A stretch of 64,000 nt of DNA, taken from Alcanivoracaceae bacterium (GTDB lineage Bacteria; Pseudomonadota; Gammaproteobacteria; Xanthomonadales; Marinicellaceae). Positions 43,063 to 52,796 of the stretch are shown in pieces. The position numbers and the translations under genes are program-made. Location of the stretch: positions 518,884-582,883 of the forward strand of contig JADGEI010000001.1 of NCBI GenBank assembly GCA_016744455.1, given 5' to 3'. The first letter of the stretch is position 1. Every line of letters begins with the position of its first letter. The notes below the pieces were generated by a model. It worked only from the letters and a program-made list of their open reading frames with translations, was not told where the DNA came from and ran no database searches.

Positions 43063-43764
43063 ATGCTTTTGTTTTATTCTATGTTAATGACGATTTTAAT
43101 TTTACCTTTGTTAATTATGCTTATTTTTGCACCACAGTTTTGGGTGCGTTATGTGTTGAAAAAACACCATAAACTTTTAGATGGTATGCCGGGAACAGGA
43201 GGTGAGTTGGCCAAACACTTAATTGATAAATTCAAGTTAGAAGGTGTAACTTTGAAACAAGGCAAAGTTAATGAAGACCATTATGATCCACAAAATAATT
43301 GTGTGTGTTTAAGCCCTGAAGTATTTCAGAGAAAATCATTGACAGCTGTAGCAGTTGCTACGCATGAAGTTGGACATGCCATTCAATTTAACAGAAATGA
43401 AGCTGTGAGCCATTTACGAAAGAAATACTTGCATAAAGCCCATAAAATTCAACATTATGGTGTCTATATACTTATGAGCTTTCCATTGGTTGGGTTGGTA
43501 TTTCGAGTTCCACACTTAGCTCTACTAACCATAGTAGTAGGCTTGATTACGATGTTAGCATCGGTATTTATGTACGCGGCCATCTTACCTGAAGAATACG
43601 ATGCCAGTTTTAACAAAGCCTTGCCTATTTTAGAAAAAGGTTATGTACCAGAAGAATATATGCCTGCTATAAAACAAATTCTAAAAGCTTGTGCACTAAC
43701 CTATGTCGCAGCTGCTTTGGCTGATATGTTAAATTTATGGCGTTGGATCGCTATTATTCGGTAA
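43063..43764 (+). CDS. Membrane neutral zinc metallopeptidase (YugP-like)
   Basis: 233 residues. The zinc motif HEVGH lies in VAVATHEVGHAIQFNRN (about residue 107), with a downstream DASFNKALPILEKGYVPEEYMP that carries the third ligand region. An N-terminal membrane helix (MTILILPLLIMLIFAPQFW) and further hydrophobic segments (ILMSFPLVGLVF, LALLTIVVGLITMLASVFMYAAIL) make it an integral membrane protease. The family is widespread but its substrates are mostly unknown. The Shine-Dalgarno sequence is poor. Confidence 0.88.
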   Translation: MLLFYSMLMTILILPLLIMLIFAPQFWVRYVLKKHHKLLDGMPGTGGELAKHLIDKFKLEGVTLKQGKVNEDHYDPQNNCVCLSPEVFQRKSLTAVAVATHEVGHAIQFNRNEAVSHLRKKYLHKAHKIQHYGVYILMSFPLVGLVFRVPHLALLTIVVGLITMLASVFMYAAILPEEYDASFNKALPILEKGYVPEEYMPAIKQILKACALTYVAAALADMLNLWRWIAIIR

Positions 43765-43813
43765 AATATCTAGCAATCTATTACGTCTTCTATGGGTTAT
43801 GTAGGTATTTTTT

Positions 43814-45628
43814 TTATTCAAAAGAATTACTAAAAATCAGTTTGGTCAAGGCATTCACAACTAACGCATTATCAATGGTAAATGCAGATAATTTCCAATC
43901 AATTCCAGTGATACTGCTATCTAAATCAGTATCTAAATAGACAGATGCTAAAATATCGTAATTGCCTAAGTCTAAGGAGTGAGGTATGTCAAACTGGCGC
44001 TGTAACACTAAATTCCCAGCTTGGTTAATACTTGTGCTAAAGTCATTCGTCGGGTCTGAATAAACTGATATGCCGTTACTTATACTTGCGCCAAGTATTA
44101 TAGGTCCAAAACCAATGATTACATCACTGCTATTAACGAGTTCATAGTTTAAAGTAATTGATTGATTTGGCATAACATTATTGGTGCTAGAACTTACTGA
44201 ATCTAACCAGACAGGTGTACTAGAATATTGGCTGCGATTGTCTACTGGATTGTTACTGTCGTTATAATAATGATCGACGATTAAAGCATAGTTTTTATTA
44301 TCTTGTGCATGATATTGTGTTCCCCATTGGGACATTCCCCTCCCGTGTCCAAAGCAACCTCTACCTGTTGTAAGTGGATCACTTAAACATGGCCAACCTG
44401 TAGCGGGCGAACCAATAAAGCCATCCCCGCAACTTAAATCACTATTGTTACAATTTAATCCGTCATTGGGGTCATCCCAACTGTTATTTTGAGCTGAATA
44501 TTCTGATCTAGCTAAATCGCCATTTAGCTCTAACATGATACCATTAGTGGATTTTGCAGCATTAATTGTAGCTGTATAACCCGTACTCTCATAAGCTTGG
44601 CAACAGGGGCCTGCACATATATCATAGCCGGTATAAGGTGTGTGTAGAACATGCCATGCTCCATACGAACGATAAGGAATAGATCCTGATTTTAAGCTAT
44701 TAGTATTCCATGAAGCAATCCACTCATTATCCAATCCTTTTTGTACATAGGACTCAAATGGAATGATTTGTAATGTTGAGCACCCTGCTCCACAACAGGT
44801 TCCGCCTGATGCATTAAATCCTACCCTAATTGATGCAGGTGGTTGAAGAAAAATGGCACCATTTATACGCTCCCTGTTTACTCTTGGAGGAGTTGATTTA
44901 TCTTGAGATAACTTTGCAATCAACCAGTTAGGGTCAATTTGGTTTAACTTGACATCTGTTAATGGATGTCTCATGCTGTGTTCATTGACACCTGATCCTT
45001 TTTCTAAGTCTACAATTAACTGGAATGATTCGTCAAGATCAATTGGGTTCCATATTTCAGTACGATAATTAGTCTGACTAATTGATAATGTGGCATTTTC
45101 TAACATGGCATGCTTAATAGCAAAAAAACCCGTGTGGTTGCTCTTAGTATGGTATCGTGCTTGGTTGTTAGAAAGTTCAATTGAGGCTCCTTCTAATGGC
45201 TTTAATGATTTTTTGGTATAGACATAACCACATACTGAAAATTCATTGCAGGCATTCTTCATTTTTTCTGTTGAATTCCTTACTAAATTTATACGGGTTA
45301 ACTTAGTTTTCTGATTTGGTTCAATATAACTATTAAGTGTTTGGTATCCTTCGGCTGTAATTTTCAAAACTTGCAATTGACTACTTGTTAATAAGGTGAA
45401 TTTATTCTTATTGGAGTAGGTATTGTAGTTAGTGAGCTCTTTATTTAGAAAACCTTTTCCCAGTTTGATGTCCCACCACTGGTCAGATGATAAATTCTCC
45501 AATTCAATAGGAGTGACATTAATAACTGCATTTAAACTCATGCCAGTATGACTATCACGTACGCTAAATTCATAACCGTATACGAAGTATGTGCACAATA
45601 AACAAGTAATTAAGGTAATGATTTTCAT
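43814..45628 (-). CDS. Secreted SpoIID/LytB-domain protein with carboxypeptidase-regulatory-like domain
   Basis: 604 residues. A signal peptide (KIITLITCLLCTYFVYG) is followed by two beta-sandwich-like modules; CNEFSVCGYVYTKKSLKPLEGASIEL is a carboxypeptidase-regulatory-like domain. The SpoIID-type domain covers about 250-470: IIPFESYVQKGLDNEW, LKSGSIPYRSYGAWHVL, ARSEYSAQN and GHGRGMSQWGTQYHA, with many Cys (CCGAGC, CAGPCCQAY). SpoIID proteins cut denuded glycan strands in sporulating bacteria. This Gram-negative form is therefore probably a wall- or glycan-active enzyme, but its activity is unproven. The last residues, LIFSNSFE, carry the shared F..(G/S)FE tail. Confidence 0.8.
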   Translation of the reverse strand: MKIITLITCLLCTYFVYGYEFSVRDSHTGMSLNAVINVTPIELENLSSDQWWDIKLGKGFLNKELTNYNTYSNKNKFTLLTSSQLQVLKITAEGYQTLNSYIEPNQKTKLTRINLVRNSTEKMKNACNEFSVCGYVYTKKSLKPLEGASIELSNNQARYHTKSNHTGFFAIKHAMLENATLSISQTNYRTEIWNPIDLDESFQLIVDLEKGSGVNEHSMRHPLTDVKLNQIDPNWLIAKLSQDKSTPPRVNRERINGAIFLQPPASIRVGFNASGGTCCGAGCSTLQIIPFESYVQKGLDNEWIASWNTNSLKSGSIPYRSYGAWHVLHTPYTGYDICAGPCCQAYESTGYTATINAAKSTNGIMLELNGDLARSEYSAQNNSWDDPNDGLNCNNSDLSCGDGFIGSPATGWPCLSDPLTTGRGCFGHGRGMSQWGTQYHAQDNKNYALIVDHYYNDSNNPVDNRSQYSSTPVWLDSVSSSTNNVMPNQSITLNYELVNSSDVIIGFGPIILGASISNGISVYSDPTNDFSTSINQAGNLVLQRQFDIPHSLDLGNYDILASVYLDTDLDSSITGIDWKLSAFTIDNALVVNALTKLIFSNSFE

Positions 45629-46061
45629 ATTTGACTAGAGAATAATATAGGATTAATTATATCAGAACTATTATTTTCACACTTGAATCATTTATATTAT
45701 TTACTGAAGAACAACTGTTATAATAATCTTCTTTAGAGGGTGTTAATGTCACTTTTTCAGACATGAATTCACCATTTAACAAAAGCAACTTTCCGAAATT
45801 TACCCATCGATTTTTATGATTCACCTTGGCAATTTTTACTAATGTAAATAGGCTATCTCCAAAATATTTAATAAGCTAACAGCCATTGAATTTAAATAAT
45901 TTAGAATTAATATCTAATTATGCAAATATATAGAGAGTGTTATCCAGAATTCATAACCCTGTTTTTGTAAAACTTAATTTGTCTAAAATGTAACTTTGCT
46001 ATATTTGTTACGCCCTAGAAAATATCAAAAATACTGCCAGCAAATGCATGGCCAATCTCAA
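45629..46061. other. Intergenic stretch with a coding-like but startless frame
   Basis: About 430 bases without an accepted gene. On the minus strand the frame 45875-45657 is open for 72 codons and reads like protein (YFGDSLFTLVKIAK, then RWVNFGKLLLLNGEF). It lacks a good start; a one-base shift near 45866 would join it to an upstream ATG (MAVSLLNI). This may be a decayed small gene. I see nothing else in the stretch. Confidence 0.35.
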
Positions 46062-47282
46062 TTAGTCTTTAAATTTTTGCAATACCAAAGTAGCATTGGT
46101 TCCACCAAATCCAAAACTATTTGACATGACTGTTTTTAATTCAATGTCTTCAATTAACTCACTTACAATTGGTGTGCCTTCAGGAATTTTCTCGTCTAAT
46201 TGTGTTATGTTGGCAGAAGCTGAAATAAAGCTGTTTTCCATCATTTGCAATGAATATATTGCTTCATGTACACCTGCTGCGCCTAATGAATGGCCTGATA
46301 ATGACTTGGTTGATGTGATTTTTGGCATATCATCTTTGAATACTTCAGTAATGGCTTTGAGTTCAGTTGTATCACCTGCGGGTGTACTTGTGCCATGTGC
46401 ATTGAGGTAATCTACTCTACCTTCTACTGTGCTCAATGCTTGATTCATACATCTAACAGCACCCTCACCTGAAGGGGCGACCATATTATACCCATCTGAT
46501 GTAGCACCATAACCTACAATTTCACAAAGAATATTAGCACCACGTGCTTGAGCATGTTCTAAACTTTCCACAACCACAACCCCTGCCCCACCAGCAATAA
46601 CGAACCCATCGCGAGTTTGGTCATAGGGTCTTGATGCGGTTTCTGGTGTATCATTATACTTTGTTGATAAAGCTCCCATAGCATCAAACATCATACTCAA
46701 AGTCCAATGTTCTTCTTCTCCACCACCTGCAAATACAATATCTTGTTTACCAAATTGAATTTGTTCCATTGCTAAACCAATGCAATGCGAACTTGTTGCA
46801 CAAGCTGAGCTAAGTGAGTAATTTAAACCTTTAATTTTAAATGGTGTCGCTAATGTCGCGGATATACCGCTCCCCATCGTTTTGGTTACCACATAGGGGC
46901 CAACTCGGCGAATTCCACGTTCTCGTAAAGTGTCTACTCGGTCGACTATACAATCTGAAGATGTGCCTCCAGCACCTATGATTAATCCAGTTCTAATATT
47001 CGATACTTGATCATCATTTAACCCAGAATGTTCGATGGCTTCTTTCATCGCGATATAAGCATAAGCAGAACCAGTTCCCATAAAACGTAAATCCTTACGC
47101 CCTATATGGTCTTTAAAGTTAATGTCTACACTGCCAGATACATGGCTTCTTAAACCTTGTTCTTTATAGCTTTCATTGTATGATATCCCAGATTCACCTG
47201 ACTTAAGGGAGTCTAAAACTTCTGTTTTATTATTGCCTAAGCATGACACAATCCCATAACCCGTGATAACAACTCTTTTCAT
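46062..47282 (-). CDS. fabB: Beta-ketoacyl-ACP synthase I
   Basis: 406 residues. The catalytic Cys is in [14 protein letters not shown] (about 163), with the two His in [14 protein letters not shown] and [15 protein letters not shown], the Cys-His-His triad. The ending [15 protein letters not shown] is conserved. FabB extends fatty acids and is needed for unsaturated chains made after FabA. Its start overlaps the fabA stop (ATGA), so both are made from one mRNA. The fabA-fabB order is typical of many gammaproteobacteria. Confidence 0.97.
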   Translation of the reverse strand: MKRVVITGYGIVSCLGNNKTEVLDSLKSGESGISYNESYKEQGLRSHVSGSVDINFKDHIGRKDLRFMGTGSAYAYIAMKEAIEHSGLNDDQVSNIRTGLIIGAGGTSSDCIVDRVDTLRERGIRRVGPYVVTKTMGSGISATLATPFKIKGLNYSLSSACATSSHCIGLAMEQIQFGKQDIVFAGGGEEEHWTLSMMFDAMGALSTKYNDTPETASRPYDQTRDGFVIAGGAGVVVVESLEHAQARGANILCEIVGYGATSDGYNMVAPSGEGAVRCMNQALSTVEGRVDYLNAHGTSTPAGDTTELKAITEVFKDDMPKITSTKSLSGHSLGAAGVHEAIYSLQMMENSFISASANITQLDEKIPEGTPIVSELIEDIELKTVMSNSFGFGGTNATLVLQKFKD

Positions 47283-47797
47283 CAGAAATTCTCCGTCGAA
47301 GTGAATAGCCCTACACGTAATTTATTTGCAGTATATATAATTTTCCCATCTACATTTACAGTACCATCAGCTATAGCATACTTTAGTTTTGAATCTATCA
47401 TGCGTTTAATATTGAGCTTATATGTGACTTTCTTTGCATTTGGGAGTACTTGCCCTCGAAATTTAACATCACCAACACCAAGGGCTCGCCCTTTGCCTTT
47501 GTAACCGTTCCAGATCATATGAAAACCAACGAGTTGCCATAATGCATCAAGACCTAGGCATCCAGGCATTACTGGGTCACCTTCAAAGTGACAAGCAAAA
47601 AACCATAGATCTGGATTTATGTCTAATTCAGCAATTATTTCACCTTTTCCAAACTCCCCACCATCGCTATTAATATTGATTATTCTATCTACCATTAACA
47701 TATTACCAGCAGGTAATTTTGCATTATCCATCCCAAATAATTTTCCTTGACTACACTTGATTAAGTCATTTTTACTAAAGCTGCTTTGTTGCGACAT
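47282..47797 (-). CDS. fabA: 3-hydroxydecanoyl-ACP dehydratase / isomerase
   Basis: 171 residues. The active-site His is in [24 protein letters not shown] (about 72), with the catalytic Asp in the same hot-dog helix (GLDALWQ). FabA dehydrates 3-hydroxydecanoyl-ACP and isomerises the double bond, the key step of anaerobic unsaturated fatty acid synthesis. It has a good sigma70 promoter, a FabR-like box and a palindrome shared with fadI. The gene heads a fabA-fabB operon. Confidence 0.97.
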   Translation of the reverse strand: MSQQSSFSKNDLIKCSQGKLFGMDNAKLPAGNMLMVDRIININSDGGEFGKGEIIAELDINPDLWFFACHFEGDPVMPGCLGLDALWQLVGFHMIWNGYKGKGRALGVGDVKFRGQVLPNAKKVTYKLNIKRMIDSKLKYAIADGTVNVDGKIIYTANKLRVGLFTSTENF

Positions 47798-47828
47798 ATT
47801 TTATTTCTTGAAGAGTTTAAAACTTGGC

Positions 47829-47857
47829 ATACTAAGTGGATTAATTAGCATTGTCAA
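47829..47857 (-). promoter_or_regulatory. Sigma70 promoter of fabA-fabB
   Basis: On the minus strand TTGACA (complement of 47852-47857), a 17-base spacer and TAGTAT (complement of 47829-47834) form a near-consensus promoter about 30 bases before the fabA ATG. Confidence 0.75.
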
Positions 47858-47882
47858 GCAAGCCACTTAAATTATGAATTAA

Positions 47883-47900
47883 AGTTTACATGTGTACGCT
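47883..47900 (-). promoter_or_regulatory. FabR-like box upstream of the fabA promoter
   Basis: The minus strand reads AGCGTACACATGTAAACT. By memory, the E. coli FabR operator is AGCGTACACGTGTTCGCT, giving 14 of 18 matches, with the 5' half perfect. It lies 25 bases upstream of the -35 box. No fabR gene is in the window, so the match needs testing. Confidence 0.45.
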
Positions 47901-47992
47901 TAAATTTTATATTGAAATAATCAAACGTTGAATATATCATGGTAACCATATGATATACATGAATTATTTATACAATTGACTTATATACATAC

Positions 47993-48006
47993 ATACGCAT
48001 GCGTAT
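47993..48006. promoter_or_regulatory. 14-bp palindrome identical to the fadI operator
   Basis: ATACGCATGCGTAT, a perfect 14-bp palindrome, about 195 bases before the fabA ATG and 135 before its -35 box. The only other copy I see in the window is inside the fadI promoter. The distance fits an upstream activator site or a second, distal promoter of fabA. Confidence 0.6.
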
Positions 48007-48066
48007 CTAATTGGTAAAATTAATTTTGGTGTAAGCAATTGATCTTGTCTTTAAGAATAATACGTA

Positions 48067-50472
48067 TTATTCAAACCCATTAGAAAAAATAACACCCGTA
48101 TCTATAAAAGGCGCTAGAATAATTACATCATCAATATGCCAACCGTCTTCGTTTACTGAACTATCACTAGTGACTCGAAAACGAATCATTGCATTGCTAT
48201 TTGAAAGTTGAGGCAATGCCAACTCTACTGAACTCCATTGTGTATTTCTTCCATTGTAACTAGTAACTTGTTGCCAATTGCCCCCAGCATCTGTAGAGAT
48301 CTCTAATAACCCATAATCAAACCCTGATTCAAAATCATAGGTATGCTTAAATGTTAGAATAGGATCTTGTAGTTGAATTAAGTTTATGACTGGAGAAGTC
48401 AATGAAAAATCTGCATTATCCGGATAATTACTTCCTGGGCTATCTGCCCACGAATGTGTTGGGCTTGCTGATTTCTCATTTGTTATAGCCCAAGAAGAAT
48501 CTGCAGACCATCCATTAGAACCCGTTTCAACATACTCAGTATACACATTAACCAAAGGAACTAATTCAAAATCATGTTGGCTACTTTGCGAGTTAATAAC
48601 CGTGATTTCACTTTCTTGTTCAGATAAATAACCATCAATAGTTACGACCATATCATAAGTTGCAACAGGCAACTGTAGGCTGTATTGACCATTTGCATCT
48701 GTTTCAATTTGATATGAGTTTATTTTTATTTGTGCAAATTGAATAGGAGCGCCTGTATTAATATCACTAACAGTTCCTAAAATTGTTGGAGCAATGTTTG
48801 GGTCAATTAAATCAAGGTATACTGAACTTACTGCACCCCAATTATCTTCACTATCCTTTGCCCTTATAAAAACAAGGTTTCTCCCTAGCTCTAGATTTCC
48901 AGTGTTAACATTAGCATTTACAGTTTCTTGTTCGTCATCATAGCTACCATCAACTGCCTGCATGCTAATCGGAGATGCAGAAGGGGCCCATGGTGGTGTG
49001 TTGATTGTGATTTCTGCAGCATTGATAGTTTGTGTTGGCTCTATTCCAGTTCCGTTTGTATATCTTGTATCATCAGTAAATGCTGTAATTGAAACATTAG
49101 CACCTAGTGGGTGAGGGATATTTAACTGATATGGCGTGCTATCTGGCCCTAATGGAATTGTGTATGGCTTTCTTGATGCTTTTGCAGCATAAATTAATGT
49201 ATCTATATTACTATCTACAATCGAATTTTCAAAAAAATCACACTCTTCAAAAAATTCAGTACCAAGTTCGATTGTATAACCTGGAACACCAAAACGGCCA
49301 TAGGCAAAATCTTTTGTTGATCCATCAACTGTACCTAGGCTCCCAAGTTGGGGTGCATAATTATTAAAATAAGCAAATTTTCTTGCTAAGCTTAAAATTC
49401 CATCACCATTGGGTGGAGGCGTAGATGAAAAACCCCATGATGACAATATAACTTGCCCATAGCTATGTATGTCAAGGTAGACACCTACAGTATCAAGTGG
49501 TGCAACAGATATTAAATCATCATCACGTTGATCATCAAAGTTTAATGATAAATAGTCGATAATTGATTGTGTCTCTGGCTCAGATGATGAAGAAGGCCCC
49601 CTGAAAGATGTGCTACATGGGTCCGTACTTGAGCCTCCACAACAGTCCCATTGAAAATTGAAATTTCTATTTAGGTCAATACCTCTGTTATTTGAGTTCG
49701 AACAAAAATTGTTATTTGTGTTTTTTCTCCAAGAAAGACCAGTTTCTGCCTTTTTTCTACCGTCAGGATTAGAATTTAAAATCAAATGAATTTCGTGATG
49801 ATCAACCAACCATGTAATATCTGGGTTTTCACCGTATTCATTTAGTAATTTTTCAGCAAAGCGTGTCACCAGTTCTGAATTTGTATATTCTCTTGCATGT
49901 ATACCACTAGTAACAATTAATGGTGGTTTATCTCCAGTTACTGCTGTGTTACTAATTTTTAAAACTTTAATATCGTACCCTTCAGAGATGTTTTGAGTTT
50001 TCTCCCAAGAGTCACCTATATCATTCCACTCTGCAAGGTTTGGATAGGATGCCACCAATGACTCAGCAGTATTGAATGTTTCTTCTACAGTTCTATAACA
50101 AGAAAACCCAGGAATTGATTCCGTTGTTTTAGTGTTATTAACTTCCACAAAATTTTGGGCATTACTGTTTATAGCAAGATTGGTGTTTAAATTAGCTGTT
50201 TTAGGTTCATTTATTTTCATACTAAATCTATGATTTTTCAACCAATCAAATTCTGATTTGCCAACATCTAAAATGACAAGGTTTTTTGCTGGGTGGTGAT
50301 TGAAATGATCAAATTTACTTTTAATAAGCTCTAACTCAAGCTTGGTACTATAATTAATGTTAATTATCCATCTTTGTTTATCTATTCCAGAGCTAGTAGT
50401 ACTAAATATTAGGAGCAAAATTAGAGGAAAAATTGATGAATTGATACTTCTGTAATTTATAATGTTATGCAT
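48067..50472 (-). CDS. Secreted M14 zinc carboxypeptidase with regulatory and MAM-like domains
   Basis: 801 residues. A signal peptide and an inhibitory-type pro-region precede the peptidase (about 120-440). Zinc ligands are in SGIHAREYTNSEL (HxxE) and VYLDIHSYGQ; substrate and catalytic residues are in GIDLNRNFNFQW and YTIELGTEF. A carboxypeptidase-regulatory domain (LGTVSDINTGAPIQFAQIKI) follows. A MAM/immune-inhibitor-like sandwich with FRVTSDSSVNEDGWHIDDVIIL ends in VIFSNGFE, the shared tail. It should remove C-terminal residues from peptides outside the cell. The upstream ATG at 50472 has no clear Shine-Dalgarno sequence. Confidence 0.88.
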   Translation of the reverse strand: MHNIINYRSINSSIFPLILLLIFSTTSSGIDKQRWIININYSTKLELELIKSKFDHFNHHPAKNLVILDVGKSEFDWLKNHRFSMKINEPKTANLNTNLAINSNAQNFVEVNNTKTTESIPGFSCYRTVEETFNTAESLVASYPNLAEWNDIGDSWEKTQNISEGYDIKVLKISNTAVTGDKPPLIVTSGIHAREYTNSELVTRFAEKLLNEYGENPDITWLVDHHEIHLILNSNPDGRKKAETGLSWRKNTNNNFCSNSNNRGIDLNRNFNFQWDCCGGSSTDPCSTSFRGPSSSSEPETQSIIDYLSLNFDDQRDDDLISVAPLDTVGVYLDIHSYGQVILSSWGFSSTPPPNGDGILSLARKFAYFNNYAPQLGSLGTVDGSTKDFAYGRFGVPGYTIELGTEFFEECDFFENSIVDSNIDTLIYAAKASRKPYTIPLGPDSTPYQLNIPHPLGANVSITAFTDDTRYTNGTGIEPTQTINAAEITINTPPWAPSASPISMQAVDGSYDDEQETVNANVNTGNLELGRNLVFIRAKDSEDNWGAVSSVYLDLIDPNIAPTILGTVSDINTGAPIQFAQIKINSYQIETDANGQYSLQLPVATYDMVVTIDGYLSEQESEITVINSQSSQHDFELVPLVNVYTEYVETGSNGWSADSSWAITNEKSASPTHSWADSPGSNYPDNADFSLTSPVINLIQLQDPILTFKHTYDFESGFDYGLLEISTDAGGNWQQVTSYNGRNTQWSSVELALPQLSNSNAMIRFRVTSDSSVNEDGWHIDDVIILAPFIDTGVIFSNGFE

Positions 50473-50523
50473 GATTTATCTTGGATGAAAGAAATTAATT
50501 AAACTATAATAAAATATCTACAT

Positions 50524-50550
50524 TAAAAAAGCCAGTTAAAAAACTGGCTT
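50524..50550 (-). terminator. Intrinsic terminator after the M13 peptidase gene
   Basis: On the minus strand AAGCCAGTT-TTTT-AACTGGCTT is a 9-bp perfect stem followed by a T-run (complement of the A-run at 50525-50530). It lies 26 bases after the M13 peptidase stop and before the M14 gene start, so the two peptidases are probably separate transcripts. Confidence 0.85.
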
Positions 50551-50575
50551 ATTTCTAGAAATTTTGGCAGGTTAA

Positions 50576-52612
50576 TTACCAAATTTTAACTCTTTTTTCA
50601 GGTTGCAAATACATTCCATCACCAGGTTTAACATTAAATAATTCTAAAAATGGTGGAAAGTTTCTTAAAGGGCCATTTCCCCTGAATTCACTAGGAGAAT
50701 GTGGATCTGTCGCAACTTGTTGTAGTAACCTTTCATCGCGCATTTTTCCTCGCCAAATTTGTGCCCATCCATAAAAGAATCTTTCATCTGCTGTTAGACC
50801 TTCTATTTTCGAATTATCTGGGTGTGCTTTTTTATAGGCTTTATAAGCAATAGTTAAACCACTTAAGTCTCCAATGTTCTCACCTTGAGTGAGTTCGCCA
50901 TTGACATGAGCAGAGCCATCAAGAACTTCAAAATTATTGTATTGTTCAATCAATAGTGCAGTTCTTCCATTAAACTTTTCTCTATCTGCTTCTGTCCACC
51001 AACTATTAAGGTTGCCATCACCATCAAATTTAGAACCTTGATCATCAAATCCGTGCCCCATTTCATGACCAATCACTGCGCCTATGCCACCATAATTGAC
51101 AGCATCATCTGATGATAGATTGAAAAATGGCGCTTGTAAAATTCCTGCAGGAAATACGATTTCATTTTTCGTTGGGTTATAGTATGCATTAACTGTTTGC
51201 GGGTTCATGCCCCACTCTGTTCTATCTATTGGCTTGCCAAGTTTACTACGGTTTCGTTTAATTCCCCATTTCTGAATTGCAATCATATTATCGACTAATG
51301 ATTCTTTTGAAATATGTAAGCTACTGTAATCTTTCCACTTAGTTGGGTAACCAATTTTTGGATCAAATTTATTTAATTTATCAAGTGCTTTCAATTTCGT
51401 TTCATCACTCATCCAATCTAACTCTTTAATTGAGTCACCATAAGCAGAACGTAGGTTTTCTATCATTGTATCCATACGTGATTTAGCATCAGGTGGAAAG
51501 AATGATTTTATATAAACCTTGCCGACTAACTCACCGATACTACCATTAACATTAGAAATAGCTCTTTTCCAACGATCTTTTTGTTCAGTAGTTCCATTGA
51601 GAACTGTACCATAAAATTTGAAATTTTCGTCATCAAAATCCTTTGGTAAAAACTCGGCAGATTGGTTGAGTAACTGCCATGTATAGTACGTTTTCCAATC
51701 TGCTATAGAGGTTTCTTTTACAAGTTTGTTGATTTTTTCTAGGTAGTTTGGTTGTGCCACTACAATTTCTTTTATCTTTGGCAATGTCGTTCCTGACATC
51801 CAAGCATCAATATTTAGATCAGGCATCAATGCTTTAAATTCATCGTATGTTTTTAAATTATATGCTTTTTCACTATCTCTTGTCTCGACGTTTGTCCAAT
51901 GACCTTCAGCAATTTTAGTCTCAATATCCATTACCGTTTGAGCAGATTGAACTGGGTTATCAAAATTTGCGAGTGTATACATGTTTTCAATAAAACTTAA
52001 ATATTTAGCTCTAATGTTTTTATATTTGGCATCTTCATTGAAATAATAATCCCTATCTGGCAAACCCAATCCTGATTGAACTACATAGGTGATGTGCTTA
52101 TTTGAATCTTTCAAGTCTATATAAACATACAAACCTATTGGGGAGTTTGTGAACATATCAGCATAAGACATGTAACTCAGCAATTCATCGTAATTGTTAA
52201 TGGCGTTTATTTTGGCTAAATCCTTATGTAAGACACTTAATCCTGCTTTTTCAATACTTTGTGTATCCATGTAACTATTGTATAAATCACTAATTTTCTG
52301 CTCATCTGTATCTTTACTATAAGTATTTTGAGCTAGTTTGTCGATTATGCCTTTAACATCTTTTTCTGATTTATCTCGCAAAGCATCAAATGAGCCATAT
52401 CGTGACTTGTCTGCGGGCATCTCATATTCTTCTATCCATTTACCATTGACATAACGATAAAAATCATCTTGTGGTCGAACTAAGCTATCTACGTATTGTA
52501 AATCTATTCCTGAGGATAGTGACGTTATCTTATCTTGTTGATGTTCGATTTTATTGCTGGTACAACTCGCTAGTGTGAAAACTGCGGTTGTTAATATTAT
52601 TGCTTTTTTCAT
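50576..52612 (-). CDS. M13-family zinc metallopeptidase lipoprotein (neprilysin/PepO-like)
   Basis: 678 residues. The lipobox is in FTLASCTSN (Cys about 17), so it is probably envelope-anchored. The N-terminal M13 domain starts DDFYRYVNGKWIEEYEMPADKSRYGSF. Catalytic motifs are VIGHEMGHGFDDQGSKFD (HExxH) and GENIGDLSGLTIAYKAY (ExxxD), with NAYYNPTKNEIVFPAGILQ before them. The ending PGDGMYLQPEKRVKIW is typical. It should cut small peptides. A terminator follows it and a divergent secreted gene precedes it. Confidence 0.95.
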   Translation of the reverse strand: MKKAIILTTAVFTLASCTSNKIEHQQDKITSLSSGIDLQYVDSLVRPQDDFYRYVNGKWIEEYEMPADKSRYGSFDALRDKSEKDVKGIIDKLAQNTYSKDTDEQKISDLYNSYMDTQSIEKAGLSVLHKDLAKINAINNYDELLSYMSYADMFTNSPIGLYVYIDLKDSNKHITYVVQSGLGLPDRDYYFNEDAKYKNIRAKYLSFIENMYTLANFDNPVQSAQTVMDIETKIAEGHWTNVETRDSEKAYNLKTYDEFKALMPDLNIDAWMSGTTLPKIKEIVVAQPNYLEKINKLVKETSIADWKTYYTWQLLNQSAEFLPKDFDDENFKFYGTVLNGTTEQKDRWKRAISNVNGSIGELVGKVYIKSFFPPDAKSRMDTMIENLRSAYGDSIKELDWMSDETKLKALDKLNKFDPKIGYPTKWKDYSSLHISKESLVDNMIAIQKWGIKRNRSKLGKPIDRTEWGMNPQTVNAYYNPTKNEIVFPAGILQAPFFNLSSDDAVNYGGIGAVIGHEMGHGFDDQGSKFDGDGNLNSWWTEADREKFNGRTALLIEQYNNFEVLDGSAHVNGELTQGENIGDLSGLTIAYKAYKKAHPDNSKIEGLTADERFFYGWAQIWRGKMRDERLLQQVATDPHSPSEFRGNGPLRNFPPFLELFNVKPGDGMYLQPEKRVKIW

Positions 52613-52796
52613 TGGACTCTTTATATTAAGTTTACGGGATTCTAATAGAAGTGTCTAATTAATACAATAGGCCAATAGTCATGCCATTAATTTTGCATTG
52701 TAATTTAGAAAAATGACCCTGTAATAATGTGATGTAATTCAAGTTTATTTCCTTCAATTTTGTTATTGTTGATTTACCACAATAAGAAATAAAATT

